64,000 nucleotides of DNA from Pseudomonadota bacterium (lineage in GTDB: Bacteria > Pseudomonadota > Gammaproteobacteria > Steroidobacterales > Woeseiaceae): the NCBI GenBank assembly GCA_022563255.1, contig JADFNS010000001.1:186001-250000 (forward strand), given 5' to 3'. The translations under genes and the position numbers were made by a program. Every line of letters starts with the position of its first letter. Position 1 is the first letter of the stretch. Of the stretch, positions 35,939-47,788 are shown piece by piece. The notes beneath the pieces are model-generated. The model worked only from the letters and a program-made list of their open reading frames with translations, did no database searches and had not been told where the DNA came from.

Positions 35939-36535
35939 CTAATCGATCCACTTCTCCACGTCTGGCGCCGAATACCGCTCAAATTGCTGCACCAAGCCGG
36001 CCGCGCTCTCGTCGCACAGCAACATCCGTCGATTCTCCGGCCGCAGAAAACCCTGCTCAGTTGCGTGGTCGAGGTAGGCGATCAGATGATCAAAATAGCC
36101 GTCGATATTGAGCAAGCCGCAGGGTTTATTGTGAAACCGCAGCTGCCCCCAGGTAATAATTTCAATGATTTCTTCCAACGTCCCGTATCCGCCGGGCATC
36201 GCAATAAAGCCGTCTGACAATTCAGCCATTACGGCTTTTCGTTCGTGCATGTTTGCGACAACATGCAATTGCGTCAGATTCTGATGCGCGGCTTCTTTAT
36301 CGCACAAGTTTTGCGGAATAACGCCGTGCACTTTACCGCCTTGTTTGAGCACGGCGTTGGCGATCACGCCCATGATGCCCTTGTCGGCGCCGCCATAAAC
36401 GACTTCCAGATTGTGTCGGACCAGCACGTCTGCAAGCTCTCTGGCAGCGTCGGCGTACACCGGTCGATTGCCGGAATTCGAGCCGCAGTAAACGCAGATT
36501 CGTCGCAACTCGATAGCCCTGTGACCGTTACGCAA
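35939..36535 (-). CDS. LOG-family nucleotide 5'-monophosphate phosphoribohydrolase (TIGR00730)
   Basis: 198 residues with a Rossmann-like fold and the family motifs MHERKAVMAE and PGGYGTLEEIIEI, which form the active site of enzymes releasing a base from (cytokinin) riboside 5'-monophosphates. Bacterial members (PpnN relatives) cleave purine nucleotides. It overlaps the end of the adjacent phosphoribosyltransferase gene by 8 bp, so the pair could counterbalance nucleotide breakdown and salvage; that is inference. Confidence 0.9.
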   Translation of the reverse strand: MRNGHRAIELRRICVYCGSNSGNRPVYADAARELADVLVRHNLEVVYGGADKGIMGVIANAVLKQGGKVHGVIPQNLCDKEAAHQNLTQLHVVANMHERKAVMAELSDGFIAMPGGYGTLEEIIEIITWGQLRFHNKPCGLLNIDGYFDHLIAYLDHATEQGFLRPENRRMLLCDESAAGLVQQFERYSAPDVEKWID

Positions 36536-37100
36536 ACTTTACGCGCGCTTTGGCGCCTTGCACGATCTGCGCGATTTCCGGACGACATTCACGCAGTTCT
36601 GCAGGCGTGAGGGCGTCGAGTTCGTGTGGGAAGACGAGCCATTCGGCGGTCTCGTGCAGGTAGTAATCCGGTGTGATCTCGGTTTCGTTGCGGCTGGGTT
36701 TGAACCATGGCACCGCGACCCGGATGTCCTCCGGTGTGTTGCCCCGCGCACGCTCAGTCAGTTTTTTAATGACGGCGACAATCGTGTTGCCCGTATCGAA
36801 CACGTCATCGACGATCAATAGCCGATCATCGTGACAGATCTTTTTGATGATGTAGTTCAGACCGTGTACCGAGACTTGCCCGCGATCGTCAACGCCAACG
36901 TAGGACGATGTGCGGATCGCGATGTGGTCCGATTCGATGCCACAATAGGCAAGCACTTCTTGCAAGGCCATACCCACCGGCGTACCACCGCGCCAGATCG
37001 CGATAATCATTGTGGGCTTGAAACCGCTTTCCAGAACCTTGAGGCCGAGTTCGACGGAGTCTTCAAGCAGCTCCTGTGCGGAAAGTACTATTTTGTCCAT
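36528..37100 (-). CDS. Purine-type phosphoribosyltransferase, paralogue A
   Basis: From ATG 37100 the product has 190 residues; the ORF track adds 49 codons that would run over the shared promoter. The PRPP-binding motif is RLLIVDDVFDTGNTI, the PRPP loop is IIAIWRGGTPVG, and a hydrophobic hood follows. It belongs to the Gpt/Hpt-like type I group, probably salvaging hypoxanthine, guanine or xanthine; the base is not determined. It is divergent from a clear paralogue (37186-37788) and is followed by the LOG gene. Confidence 0.87.
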   Translation of the reverse strand: MDKIVLSAQELLEDSVELGLKVLESGFKPTMIIAIWRGGTPVGMALQEVLAYCGIESDHIAIRTSSYVGVDDRGQVSVHGLNYIIKKICHDDRLLIVDDVFDTGNTIVAVIKKLTERARGNTPEDIRVAVPWFKPSRNETEITPDYYLHETAEWLVFPHELDALTPAELRECRPEIAQIVQGAKARVKFA

Positions 37101-37110
37101 TATTATTCTC

Positions 37111-37158
37111 TTGCGTGCGGACTTCCGACAATCGGTATAATGCCTGATACCGATTCTA
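37111..37158. promoter_or_regulatory. Divergent promoter with 9-bp inverted repeat between the two phosphoribosyltransferases
   Basis: AATCGGTAT (37130-37138) and ATACCGATT (37147-37155) form a perfect inverted repeat with an 8-base spacer. On the plus strand TATAAT (37136-37141) overlaps the left arm, with TTGCGT 19 bases upstream. On the minus strand TAGAAT overlaps the right arm. A dimeric repressor bound here could shut both genes. The regulator is unknown. Confidence 0.55.
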
Positions 37159-37185
37159 GCGCAGCATAACCCGGGAATAACAGCA

Positions 37186-37788
37186 ATGAATGAGCGATTT
37201 ATCACCGCAAACGCTTTGCTCCGTGATTCGTTCCAGCTGGCGGCCAATATCTACGAGGCTGGCTTTGAGCCGGATTTTCTGGTCGGCCTCTGGCGCGGCG
37301 GCAGCGCTGTCGGGATCGCGGTTCAGGAAGGCCTCGAGTACTTCGGCACCAAAACCGACCACATCGCAATCCGGACGTCGTACACGGGCGCACCGCATTA
37401 TTCACAAATGGTAGACAAAGCGGGCGCGATTCGGGTCCATGGATTGCAATACCTGCTGGAAAACCTGTGCGCTCATCATTCCCTGCTCATAGTCGACGAC
37501 GTATACAGCACTGGCTCAAGCGTCAATGCCGTGGTCGATCAGCTGGCTCTCAAAACGCGCCGCAACCTGCCGAACGATATTCGCATTGCAACGGTTTGGT
37601 ACCGGCCAACGAAAAAGACGTTGCGAATACCTGAATATTTCGTGCACGAAACGAGCGACTGGCTGGTGCTGCCCTACGAAATGTCCGGACTCACCCTTGA
37701 CGAGCTGCGCGAGAATCGTCCTGAGATGTCCGGTCTTATCGACCGCCTCGCGCCGCATGTGAAACCGGCAAGCGACACCCGGAGCTGA
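37186..37788 (+). CDS. Purine-type phosphoribosyltransferase, paralogue B
   Basis: 200 residues with PRPP motif SLLIVDDVYSTGSSV and loop LVGLWRGGSAVG. It shares many blocks with paralogue A across the divergent promoter (DHIAIRTS, VHGLQYLLENLC, EWLV/DWLV..P.E...LT..ELRE.RPE), so the pair arose by duplication. Different residues after the PRPP loop (TGAPHYSQMVDKAG versus VGVDDRGQ) suggest different base preference. Its stop overlaps the glycerate kinase start (TGATG). Confidence 0.87.
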   Translation: MNERFITANALLRDSFQLAANIYEAGFEPDFLVGLWRGGSAVGIAVQEGLEYFGTKTDHIAIRTSYTGAPHYSQMVDKAGAIRVHGLQYLLENLCAHHSLLIVDDVYSTGSSVNAVVDQLALKTRRNLPNDIRIATVWYRPTKKTLRIPEYFVHETSDWLVLPYEMSGLTLDELRENRPEMSGLIDRLAPHVKPASDTRS

Positions 37789-39029
37789 TGACCTGCGACA
37801 GGTCATTTCTGCGCTCGTTATTTGACAAAGCGGTCGCATCCGCCACCCCCGAAAACTGCATGGGCGCCTGGTTGCCGTCGCGGCCACCGGGCCGCATCGT
37901 TGTCGTTGGCGCAGGCAAAGCGGCGGCGAGCATGGCCCAAGAGCTGGAAAAACGCTGGTCAGGCCCGCTTGAAGGCCAGGTCGTCGTGCCTCACGACCAC
38001 GGCGTGGCGTGCCAGTGGATCGAAGTTGTCGAGGCTTCCCATCCGGTTCCCGACGATGCCGGTGTTGCGGCCGCAGCCGGGATTCTGTGGCGTGTCTCCG
38101 ATCTTGCCAGAGACGACACCGTCGTTTGCCTGTTGTCGGGCGGTGGATCTGCGCTGCTGTGCCTGCCGATCGACGGCGTCACTCTCGCCGAAAAACAAAG
38201 CGTCACCAGGCAGCTCCTGCGATCTGGCGCCGCGATTCACGAATTGAACTGCGTCCGCAAGAAACTCTCGGCGATAAAGGGCGGCAAGCTCGCTGCGGCA
38301 TGCGCGCCCGCAGCCGTCATTACGTTGCTGATCTCGGACGTGCCGGGGAACGATGCGTCTATGGTTGCGTCGGGACCGACTATTGCCGATACGAGTTCCG
38401 CGTCGGAAGCGCTCGAGATACTCGGGCGTTACAACGTCAGCATATCCACCGACGCGAGGCGCGCGATAGAAAATGGTTTGCCTGTGCAGCTCGATGACGC
38501 GGACGTACGCATTCTTGCAAGCAGCGACGACGCGTTGCTTGCCACCGCTGCACTGGCCCTTGAGAATCAGGTAACCCCTTACTCGCTCGGAGATCTTGCC
38601 GGCGACGCACGACAACTCGCGCATGAGCACGCAGATCTTGCGTTGCAGATCGCGGCTGGCGATGGCCCGGTCGATCCGCCATGCGTCATTCTCTCGGGGG
38701 GTGAAACAACCGTTGACGTACGCGGCAACGGTCGAGGCGGACGCAACGGCGAGTACGCTTTATCCTTGGCGATCGCCTTAAACGGGCATGCCGCTATTTC
38801 TGCCCTTGCCTGCGACACCGACGGCATCGATGGCACCGGCGACAATGCCGGCTGTTTCGTGACGCCGGATACGCTGAGCAGGGCCGCGCACAACGGCGTC
38901 GATCCGCGAGCAGCCCTGCAAAACAACGACAGCTATCGTTTCTTCGCGTCGCTCGGCGACCTGATAAGCACCGGCCCGACGCTGACCAATGTGAACGATT
39001 TTCGCGCCATCCTGATCGCAGCACAGTAG
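37788..39029 (+). CDS. Glycerate 2-kinase (MOFRL family)
   Basis: 413 residues with the GckA/TtuD arrangement. The N-terminal Rossmann-like domain has GRIVVVGAGKAAASMA, VCLLSGGGSALL and VRKKLSAIKGGKLA. The C-terminal MOFRL part has VILSGGETTVDVRGNGRGGRNGEYAL and DTDGIDGTGDNAG. It phosphorylates D-glycerate to 2-phosphoglycerate. Glycerate is the usual exit product of glyoxylate, the end product of the purine operon downstream, but the linking genes (carboligase, semialdehyde reductase) are not in the window. Confidence 0.92.
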   Translation: MTCDRSFLRSLFDKAVASATPENCMGAWLPSRPPGRIVVVGAGKAAASMAQELEKRWSGPLEGQVVVPHDHGVACQWIEVVEASHPVPDDAGVAAAAGILWRVSDLARDDTVVCLLSGGGSALLCLPIDGVTLAEKQSVTRQLLRSGAAIHELNCVRKKLSAIKGGKLAAACAPAAVITLLISDVPGNDASMVASGPTIADTSSASEALEILGRYNVSISTDARRAIENGLPVQLDDADVRILASSDDALLATAALALENQVTPYSLGDLAGDARQLAHEHADLALQIAAGDGPVDPPCVILSGGETTVDVRGNGRGGRNGEYALSLAIALNGHAAISALACDTDGIDGTGDNAGCFVTPDTLSRAAHNGVDPRAALQNNDSYRFFASLGDLISTGPTLTNVNDFRAILIAAQ

Positions 39030-42670
<3,641 letters not shown>

Positions 42671-42675
42671 GACCG

Positions 42676-43173
42676 TCAGTCCGCCTCCAGGTAAATCACT
42701 TCGTCCAGAGTGTGCTCTTCGCAGTTGGCTGCGCTCCCACCACGATCAATGATCAGGTATTCCTGTCCGGCCTGGAATGAGATAAGCGGCATATGCCAGG
42801 CGCCGCGCTTGTAGTTGAATCCCTGCCGGCCATTGCTAACGAATGCACGCAGATCACCAACGTCAAAAGATTCACCCGGCGGCGCAACCACGATGATCAT
42901 TTTGCAGGGACTCAAGGGTATGAAAGCCTGACTGCCGAGTGGATGACGCTCGAGCACGTCCAGTCGCAGGGGCAACGATGTGGGTGTTCGGCAACGGGCA
43001 ATGCTCACCGAGACGCGCCCATTGTCGGCCATATCAACGTCGCACAAATCGTCGAAGCGCTCGAACCTCGCCGAATTCATCGTCCGGGCGCCATCTCGCA
43101 GGGCTTCGATGACTTCACCGTATGGCGCAAAACTCTCTGCCGTCAATGGCGCGGCTTTCAATGTAATGGTCAT
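42676..43173 (-). CDS. allA: Ureidoglycolate lyase
   Basis: 165 residues, AllA cupin fold. It splits ureidoglycolate, made by allantoicase, into glyoxylate and urea. Family blocks are ESFAPYGEVIE, LERHPLGSQAFIPL and FNYKRGAWHMPLI. Three bases after the alc stop. The urea it produces would need a urease or urea carboxylase, not seen here. Confidence 0.93.
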   Translation of the reverse strand: MTITLKAAPLTAESFAPYGEVIEALRDGARTMNSARFERFDDLCDVDMADNGRVSVSIARCRTPTSLPLRLDVLERHPLGSQAFIPLSPCKMIIVVAPPGESFDVGDLRAFVSNGRQGFNYKRGAWHMPLISFQAGQEYLIIDRGGSAANCEEHTLDEVIYLEAD

Positions 43174-43176
43174 GAC

Positions 43177-44151
43177 TCAGCCTTCACTGACGCGGCCGAA
43201 CAAGCGCAAGCGACTCACGCCGCCGTCAGGATAAATCGACATGCGCACATGCGATACTTTGCCGATTGCCTCCAGCGCCTCGAAATAATGTTGCTGATCC
43301 ATCTTCAGGGCCGTTTCGGGCAACAGCGTTTGCCATTTTTTCGAATCGGGCGCGGCGGCCGCATCGTTTTCAAAAACGGCGGCCTCCAGGGACACCTGGC
43401 CAGGGTAATTCCCTTTGAAATGTGCCGTATCAATTTCTGCGCGTTCGATCACGCCAGGTTGCGCCAGCGCGATGATCACCCAATCGTTGCCTGCTCCGCG
43501 TCGGCGTGCGGTTTCCCAGCCATCACCCATGTTCACGCCGCGCCCGGGCACATTGAGATTGTGCATGCTGCCGTAGTGCTCGTCGCTGCAACGAATGGCG
43601 CGACCACCGTTCTCGATTGCTGCAAGATCGACGAAGCCCTCGACACCCGTGAAATCGGCCGGTATCTCGCCGTAGATCCGCAAGCGGGCAATGCCCCCAT
43701 CCGGGTATATGTGCAACCGTACATGCGTCCAGACGCTGTCGTTATCGATGGGCAGAAAATGGTGCGCATCGCCCGCCAGCTCTGTTTTACCCAGCATCTC
43801 CACCCATCCGTCTTCGGGCGTATCGATTTCGCTGACACAGACTTCGATCGAGGCTTGTGGCGGGAAGTTGCCCGTGAAGTAACTGGTATCAATGTCGAAG
43901 CCGCGAATCGTTCCTGGCACGCCCAGCCGAATTACGCAGTAATCATGACCTGGCGTGCGTTTGCGCCGACTTTCCCAGCCATCCATCCACTTGCCGTGGT
44001 CATCGTATTTGTCATCGATGAAAATCGGCGCAGCTGGCTCTATGCAACGCTCCTTGGCCGCGAAGAAATCGTCCGTCGCATACGTAACGCGGGTACCGAG
44101 CCGTGGTTGCTCCAGTTGTATCCATTGATGAAAAGGATGTTTTTCGCTCAC
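43177..44151 (-). CDS. alc: Allantoicase
   Basis: 324 residues made of two repeated jelly-roll halves. Each contains GWE(S/T).RR, a G.DY/G.DW block, an ID.(S/A).(Y/H)F.GN(F/Y)P segment and an (H)V.(L/M).IYPDGG.(A/S)RLR.(Y/F)G ending. It hydrolyses allantoate to ureidoglycolate and urea. It overlaps uraD by 4 bp (ATGA). Confidence 0.95.
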   Translation of the reverse strand: MSEKHPFHQWIQLEQPRLGTRVTYATDDFFAAKERCIEPAAPIFIDDKYDDHGKWMDGWESRRKRTPGHDYCVIRLGVPGTIRGFDIDTSYFTGNFPPQASIEVCVSEIDTPEDGWVEMLGKTELAGDAHHFLPIDNDSVWTHVRLHIYPDGGIARLRIYGEIPADFTGVEGFVDLAAIENGGRAIRCSDEHYGSMHNLNVPGRGVNMGDGWETARRRGAGNDWVIIALAQPGVIERAEIDTAHFKGNYPGQVSLEAAVFENDAAAAPDSKKWQTLLPETALKMDQQHYFEALEAIGKVSHVRMSIYPDGGVSRLRLFGRVSEG

Positions 44152-44651
44152 GGCGATTTCTCCATGGCCTTCAGCCGCAGCCAGGCAATCTTATGAATCT
44201 CCTGCAGCGCGGTTTCAAATTCAACTTCGTAGGAATTGTCGAGTCTGCTCGCGAACGCGGCGATAATTTCGACGCGATCACTTTCGCGCACTGCCATCAC
44301 AAATGGAAATCCGAACTTGTCCTTGTATTTCGTATTCAAGGTCTGCAGGGTCTCGTACTCCTGCGCCGAGCACTGATCGAGCCCGGCGCTGGATTGTTCT
44401 GTCGTCGATTCTGCGGTCAATCGTCCTGTAAGCTGCGCTTTGCCCGCGAGATCGGGGTGCGCCCGAATCAGCTCGAGTTGCCGCTCCACTGCGGCGTTGT
44501 CGACGCTGTCCGCCATCAAACTCGCCATGCGTTCGATGTCCTTTTCTACGGTCGCAACTGCGTCGCCGAGCAACTCACTCACACGCTCGGCAACCCAGGG
44601 CGAGTGCTCGTAGATGCCACCATAGCGATTGACGAAATCGGACGCGGTCAC
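44148..44651 (-). CDS. uraD: OHCU decarboxylase
   Basis: 167 residues, all-helical UraD family. It decarboxylates 2-oxo-4-hydroxy-4-carboxy-5-ureidoimidazoline to S-allantoin. The conserved YEHSPWVAE (catalytic His region), IRAHPDLAGKA and KFGFPFVMAVR are present. It is coupled by 4-bp overlaps to puuE upstream and alc downstream, placing it in pathway order. Confidence 0.94.
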   Translation of the reverse strand: MTASDFVNRYGGIYEHSPWVAERVSELLGDAVATVEKDIERMASLMADSVDNAAVERQLELIRAHPDLAGKAQLTGRLTAESTTEQSSAGLDQCSAQEYETLQTLNTKYKDKFGFPFVMAVRESDRVEIIAAFASRLDNSYEVEFETALQEIHKIAWLRLKAMEKSP

Positions 44652-45556
44652 TGTCCGTCCCTTTTGGGCGGATGCCGTTCGCGCCAGTGCCTGGCAATAT
44701 CAAGACGGGTCGCGACCCAGACGTCGTCGTGCGATGCCACGTAGTCCAGGAACTTCGCAACCGCAGCAGCGCGGCCCGGACGTCCGGCGAGACGACAATG
44801 CAGGCCGATTGACATCATGCGACCACCTTCCGCGCGCAACACGTCGAAACTGTCTCGCAGATAGTCGAAAAACTGCTGGCCTGAATTGAAACCCTGTGCC
44901 GTCGCAAATCGCATGTCATTATTGTCCAGCGTGTACGGCACCATGAGCTGCGGCTCTGCGAATCTGTAGTCCCAGTAGGGTAGGTCGTCGGCGTAGGTAT
45001 CCGAGTTGTAGGAAAATCCGCCCACCTCGGCCGCAATACGGTGACTGTTGGGACCGCAACGACCCAGATACCATCCCTGGGGCCGTTGCCCGGTGACCTG
45101 CTTGTGGATATCGAGCGCTTGCCGCAAATGCTTGCGTTCGGTGTCCTCGTCGACGAACTGATAATCCACCCAACGATAGCCGTGGCTGGCGATTTCCCAG
45201 GCCGCATCTTGCATCGCCTTGACGACGTCGGGATTCCTCTGCAGCGCCATAGCGACGCCAAATACCGTCACCGGCAGATTGCGCGTCGTGAACAATCGGT
45301 GCAAGCGCCAGAAGCCGGCGCGGGAGCCATACTCGTACAGCGACTCCATATTCATATGGCGCTGACCTTCTATTGGCGCCGCACCGATGATGTCCGAAAG
45401 AAAAGCCTCGGACGCGGAGTCGCCGTGCAATATGCAGCTCTCTGCACCTTCCTCGTAGTTCAGCACGAACTGCACCGCTAGCCGCGCGCCAGCGGGCCAA
45501 TCGGCGTCCGGGGGCTGCTGTCCGTAGCCGCGCATGTCTCTTGGGTAGTCCGTCAC
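44648..45556 (-). CDS. puuE: Allantoinase, PuuE type (polysaccharide-deacetylase fold)
   Basis: From GTG 45556, overlapping the puuD stop as GTGA, the product has 302 residues (VTDYPRDMRGYGQQPPDADWP). This is the metal-variable allantoinase unrelated to the amidohydrolase AllB. Family blocks are VQFVLNYEEGAE, EYGSRAGFWRLHRLF, ASHGYRWVDYQ and GWYLGRCGPNS. It hydrolyses allantoin to allantoate. The ORF track starts 9 codons early. Confidence 0.94.
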   Translation of the reverse strand: MTDYPRDMRGYGQQPPDADWPAGARLAVQFVLNYEEGAESCILHGDSASEAFLSDIIGAAPIEGQRHMNMESLYEYGSRAGFWRLHRLFTTRNLPVTVFGVAMALQRNPDVVKAMQDAAWEIASHGYRWVDYQFVDEDTERKHLRQALDIHKQVTGQRPQGWYLGRCGPNSHRIAAEVGGFSYNSDTYADDLPYWDYRFAEPQLMVPYTLDNNDMRFATAQGFNSGQQFFDYLRDSFDVLRAEGGRMMSIGLHCRLAGRPGRAAAVAKFLDYVASHDDVWVATRLDIARHWRERHPPKRDGQ

Positions 45557-46743
45557 CGAATTTCCGGCAGCGTTTGAAACCATTGATTGATAATATGCCG
45601 CTCCTCGTCTGTCATGGCGGTCAGATTGCCGATGGGCATCGCGCGCGTCACGACGGTTTGCTGGTAGATGCGCTCGGCCGCGGTCAGAATCTGTTCATCC
45701 GAATCGAACGTCACTCCGAGCGGCGCGGCCGAAAACGCCGGATGCGTTGGCGCAGACGAGTGACAACTCGTACAACGCGCTGCGATGACGTCTCTAACCT
45801 GCGCGAAATTCACGGTCATGCGATCACCGTGCCCGGAGCGCGGCACCATAAAAGCCGCCAGCACGGCCAGTAGCGCGACGGCGAGAATGACCGGCAACTT
45901 CGTCGCCGTTCCTTTGTGCCTCGCAACGAAGTAAGTCCGCAGCAAGGCGCCGGCCACGGAGATCGCAATCAGTATTACCCAGTTGTATTCGCTGCTGTAG
46001 GTCATCGCGTAGTGATTGCTGGTCATGACGAACAACACCGGCAATGTGAAGTACGTGTTGTGAACGGATCTCAACTTGGCGCTTATGCCCGGTGCAGGAT
46101 CGGGTGTATCACCTCGTTCAGCCGCCGCGACCATCTGCTTCTGCCCCGGAATAATGACGAAGAACACATTCGCAACCATGATCGTGCCCAACGTTACGCC
46201 GAATAAAATATAGGCCGCCCTGCCACTGAACAGATGACACAGGCCCCATGCCAATACACTGCACAGCAACAGCAAGACGGCTGCAAACAACTTCGTGTTG
46301 CTCGACAGCGGCGACTTGCACATGAGATCGTAGACAATCCAGCCACCGGCAATTGTTGCGATGGCGACGCCGATCGCCATTGGCGCCGAAATATCGGCAA
46401 CCGATCGATCGATCAGATACACCCCGGCACCCAGGAAATAAATCAGCCCAAGCAGAAACATTCCCGACAGCCAGGTTGAATACGCCTCCCACTTGAACCA
46501 ATGCAGCATGTCTGGGAGTACCTGCGGCGCGACTTTGTATTTTTGTACATGATAAAAGCCGCCACCGTGTACCGACCAGACTTCGCCGCCGACGCCTTTC
46601 TCGGTATCGCCGCTCGCACGTGGCGTCTGGAGGTGATTGTCCAGCCAGATGAAATACAGCGAAGACCCGATCCAGGCGATGCCTGTAATAAAGTGCAACC
46701 ACCGCACGAGTAGATTCAACCAGTCCAGAAGAAACGCCGTCAT
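45553..46743 (-). CDS. puuD: Membrane-bound urate hydroxylase PuuD with cytochrome c domain
   Basis: 396 residues with about eight membrane helices and a C-terminal periplasmic domain carrying one haem c motif, CTSCH. The N-terminal domain (LHFITGIAWIGSSLYFIWLDN, WFKWEAYSTWLSG) matches the PuuD urate-oxidising family. These enzymes oxidise urate to 5-hydroxyisourate and pass electrons to the respiratory chain instead of making hydrogen peroxide. It starts one base after the xdhC stop. Confidence 0.93.
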   Translation of the reverse strand: MTAFLLDWLNLLVRWLHFITGIAWIGSSLYFIWLDNHLQTPRASGDTEKGVGGEVWSVHGGGFYHVQKYKVAPQVLPDMLHWFKWEAYSTWLSGMFLLGLIYFLGAGVYLIDRSVADISAPMAIGVAIATIAGGWIVYDLMCKSPLSSNTKLFAAVLLLLCSVLAWGLCHLFSGRAAYILFGVTLGTIMVANVFFVIIPGQKQMVAAAERGDTPDPAPGISAKLRSVHNTYFTLPVLFVMTSNHYAMTYSSEYNWVILIAISVAGALLRTYFVARHKGTATKLPVILAVALLAVLAAFMVPRSGHGDRMTVNFAQVRDVIAARCTSCHSSAPTHPAFSAAPLGVTFDSDEQILTAAERIYQQTVVTRAMPIGNLTAMTDEERHIINQWFQTLPEIR

Positions 46744-46744
46744 G

Positions 46745-47788
46745 CTAGTTCCTTAACGAACGTACACGTACGTTGTCAGGAAGATCGACCATGGATGCCC
46801 GTTCCCGAATCCTGAGTACTTCCGCGGCGACTGCGACGGCGATTTCCGCCGGTTTCTTGCCGCTGATTCCATGCACGCCGATCGGACAGATCAACTCGTC
46901 GACGACTGACTGCGCCATGCCCTGTTGCCGAAATCTTTTTTCGAAACGCCGCCGCTTGGAGACGGACCCTATCAGGCCGCAGTAACGAGCGTCTCCGCGC
47001 GCAAGGATGCGATTACAGATATCGAAATCCATCGCGTGGCTGTGCGTCATGATCAGATAAAAACTCATCGTTGGCATAGCAGCGACTTCGAGCGCCGGTT
47101 CCACGGTCTCTATCGTGCGAACGTTCGGGGGGGCTTTGCGAAAAATATCTCGCCGGCTGTCTATCCAGCGAATATTGCAATCGAGCACTGACAACGCTTT
47201 TACGACGGCGCTGCCCACATGGCCCGCGCCGAATACCGCGATATTGAGGTCGGATACGACCACGGGTTCATAGAATTCCTGCCCATCGCGTGCCGCCGTC
47301 GAACTCTTCGCCAGAATCGCCCGTGCTTTGGAAACCAGCGCCGAATGAACGTCGCCTGCGTCTGCGCCGTAGGTCTCACCAGCCGTGACAATCAGTTTGG
47401 CTGGCGCTGTCCCCGATATCCGCGTTGCAACGATTGCGGGCTCACGTTGTCCGTACAGCGCCCTGAGGTCGCGTAGCCAGGCCGGCATTCCATCCGCGAT
47501 GGGCTCGAACAAAATTTCGACCACGCCGCCGCAGCACTGCCCCATTGACGCACCCAACGGAAAACTTCGCAGCGACGCGTCGGCGGCGCCGAGCATGCCG
47601 ACCGCGATACGGGTACTCTGATATTCGAGTTGACCACCCCCGATTGTGCCAATCGTGTCCGTCGCGGTGACGATCATTTTCGCGCCAATTTCGCGCGGCG
47701 CCGAACCGCGAATTCCCGCCACCGTCACGAGAACGGCGGACTCGCCCGCTGCCGCCAGATCGGACAGCTCTTCAATCCATTCATTCAC
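46745..47788 (-). CDS. xdhC: XdhC, xanthine dehydrogenase maturation factor
   Basis: 347 residues. The N-terminal XdhC/CoxI domain (VTVAGIRGSAPREIGAKMIV, GASMGQCCGGVVEILFEP) binds molybdenum cofactor, and the C-terminal Rossmann domain has VFGAGHVGSAVV and LIGSVSKRRRFEKRF. It takes part in sulfuration and insertion of the cofactor into XdhB and is not part of the mature enzyme. It overlaps the xdhB 3' end by 8 bp. Confidence 0.94.
   Translation of the reverse strand: MNEWIEELSDLAAAGESAVLVTVAGIRGSAPREIGAKMIVTATDTIGTIGGGQLEYQSTRIAVGMLGAADASLRSFPLGASMGQCCGGVVEILFEPIADGMPAWLRDLRALYGQREPAIVATRISGTAPAKLIVTAGETYGADAGDVHSALVSKARAILAKSSTAARDGQEFYEPVVVSDLNIAVFGAGHVGSAVVKALSVLDCNIRWIDSRRDIFRKAPPNVRTIETVEPALEVAAMPTMSFYLIMTHSHAMDFDICNRILARGDARYCGLIGSVSKRRRFEKRFRQQGMAQSVVDELICPIGVHGISGKKPAEIAVAVAAEVLRIRERASMVDLPDNVRVRSLRN

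Noticed and set aside
42793-44196. 467-residue plus-strand ORF
   Set aside because: Antisense shadow of allA, alc and uraD with no recognisable domain.
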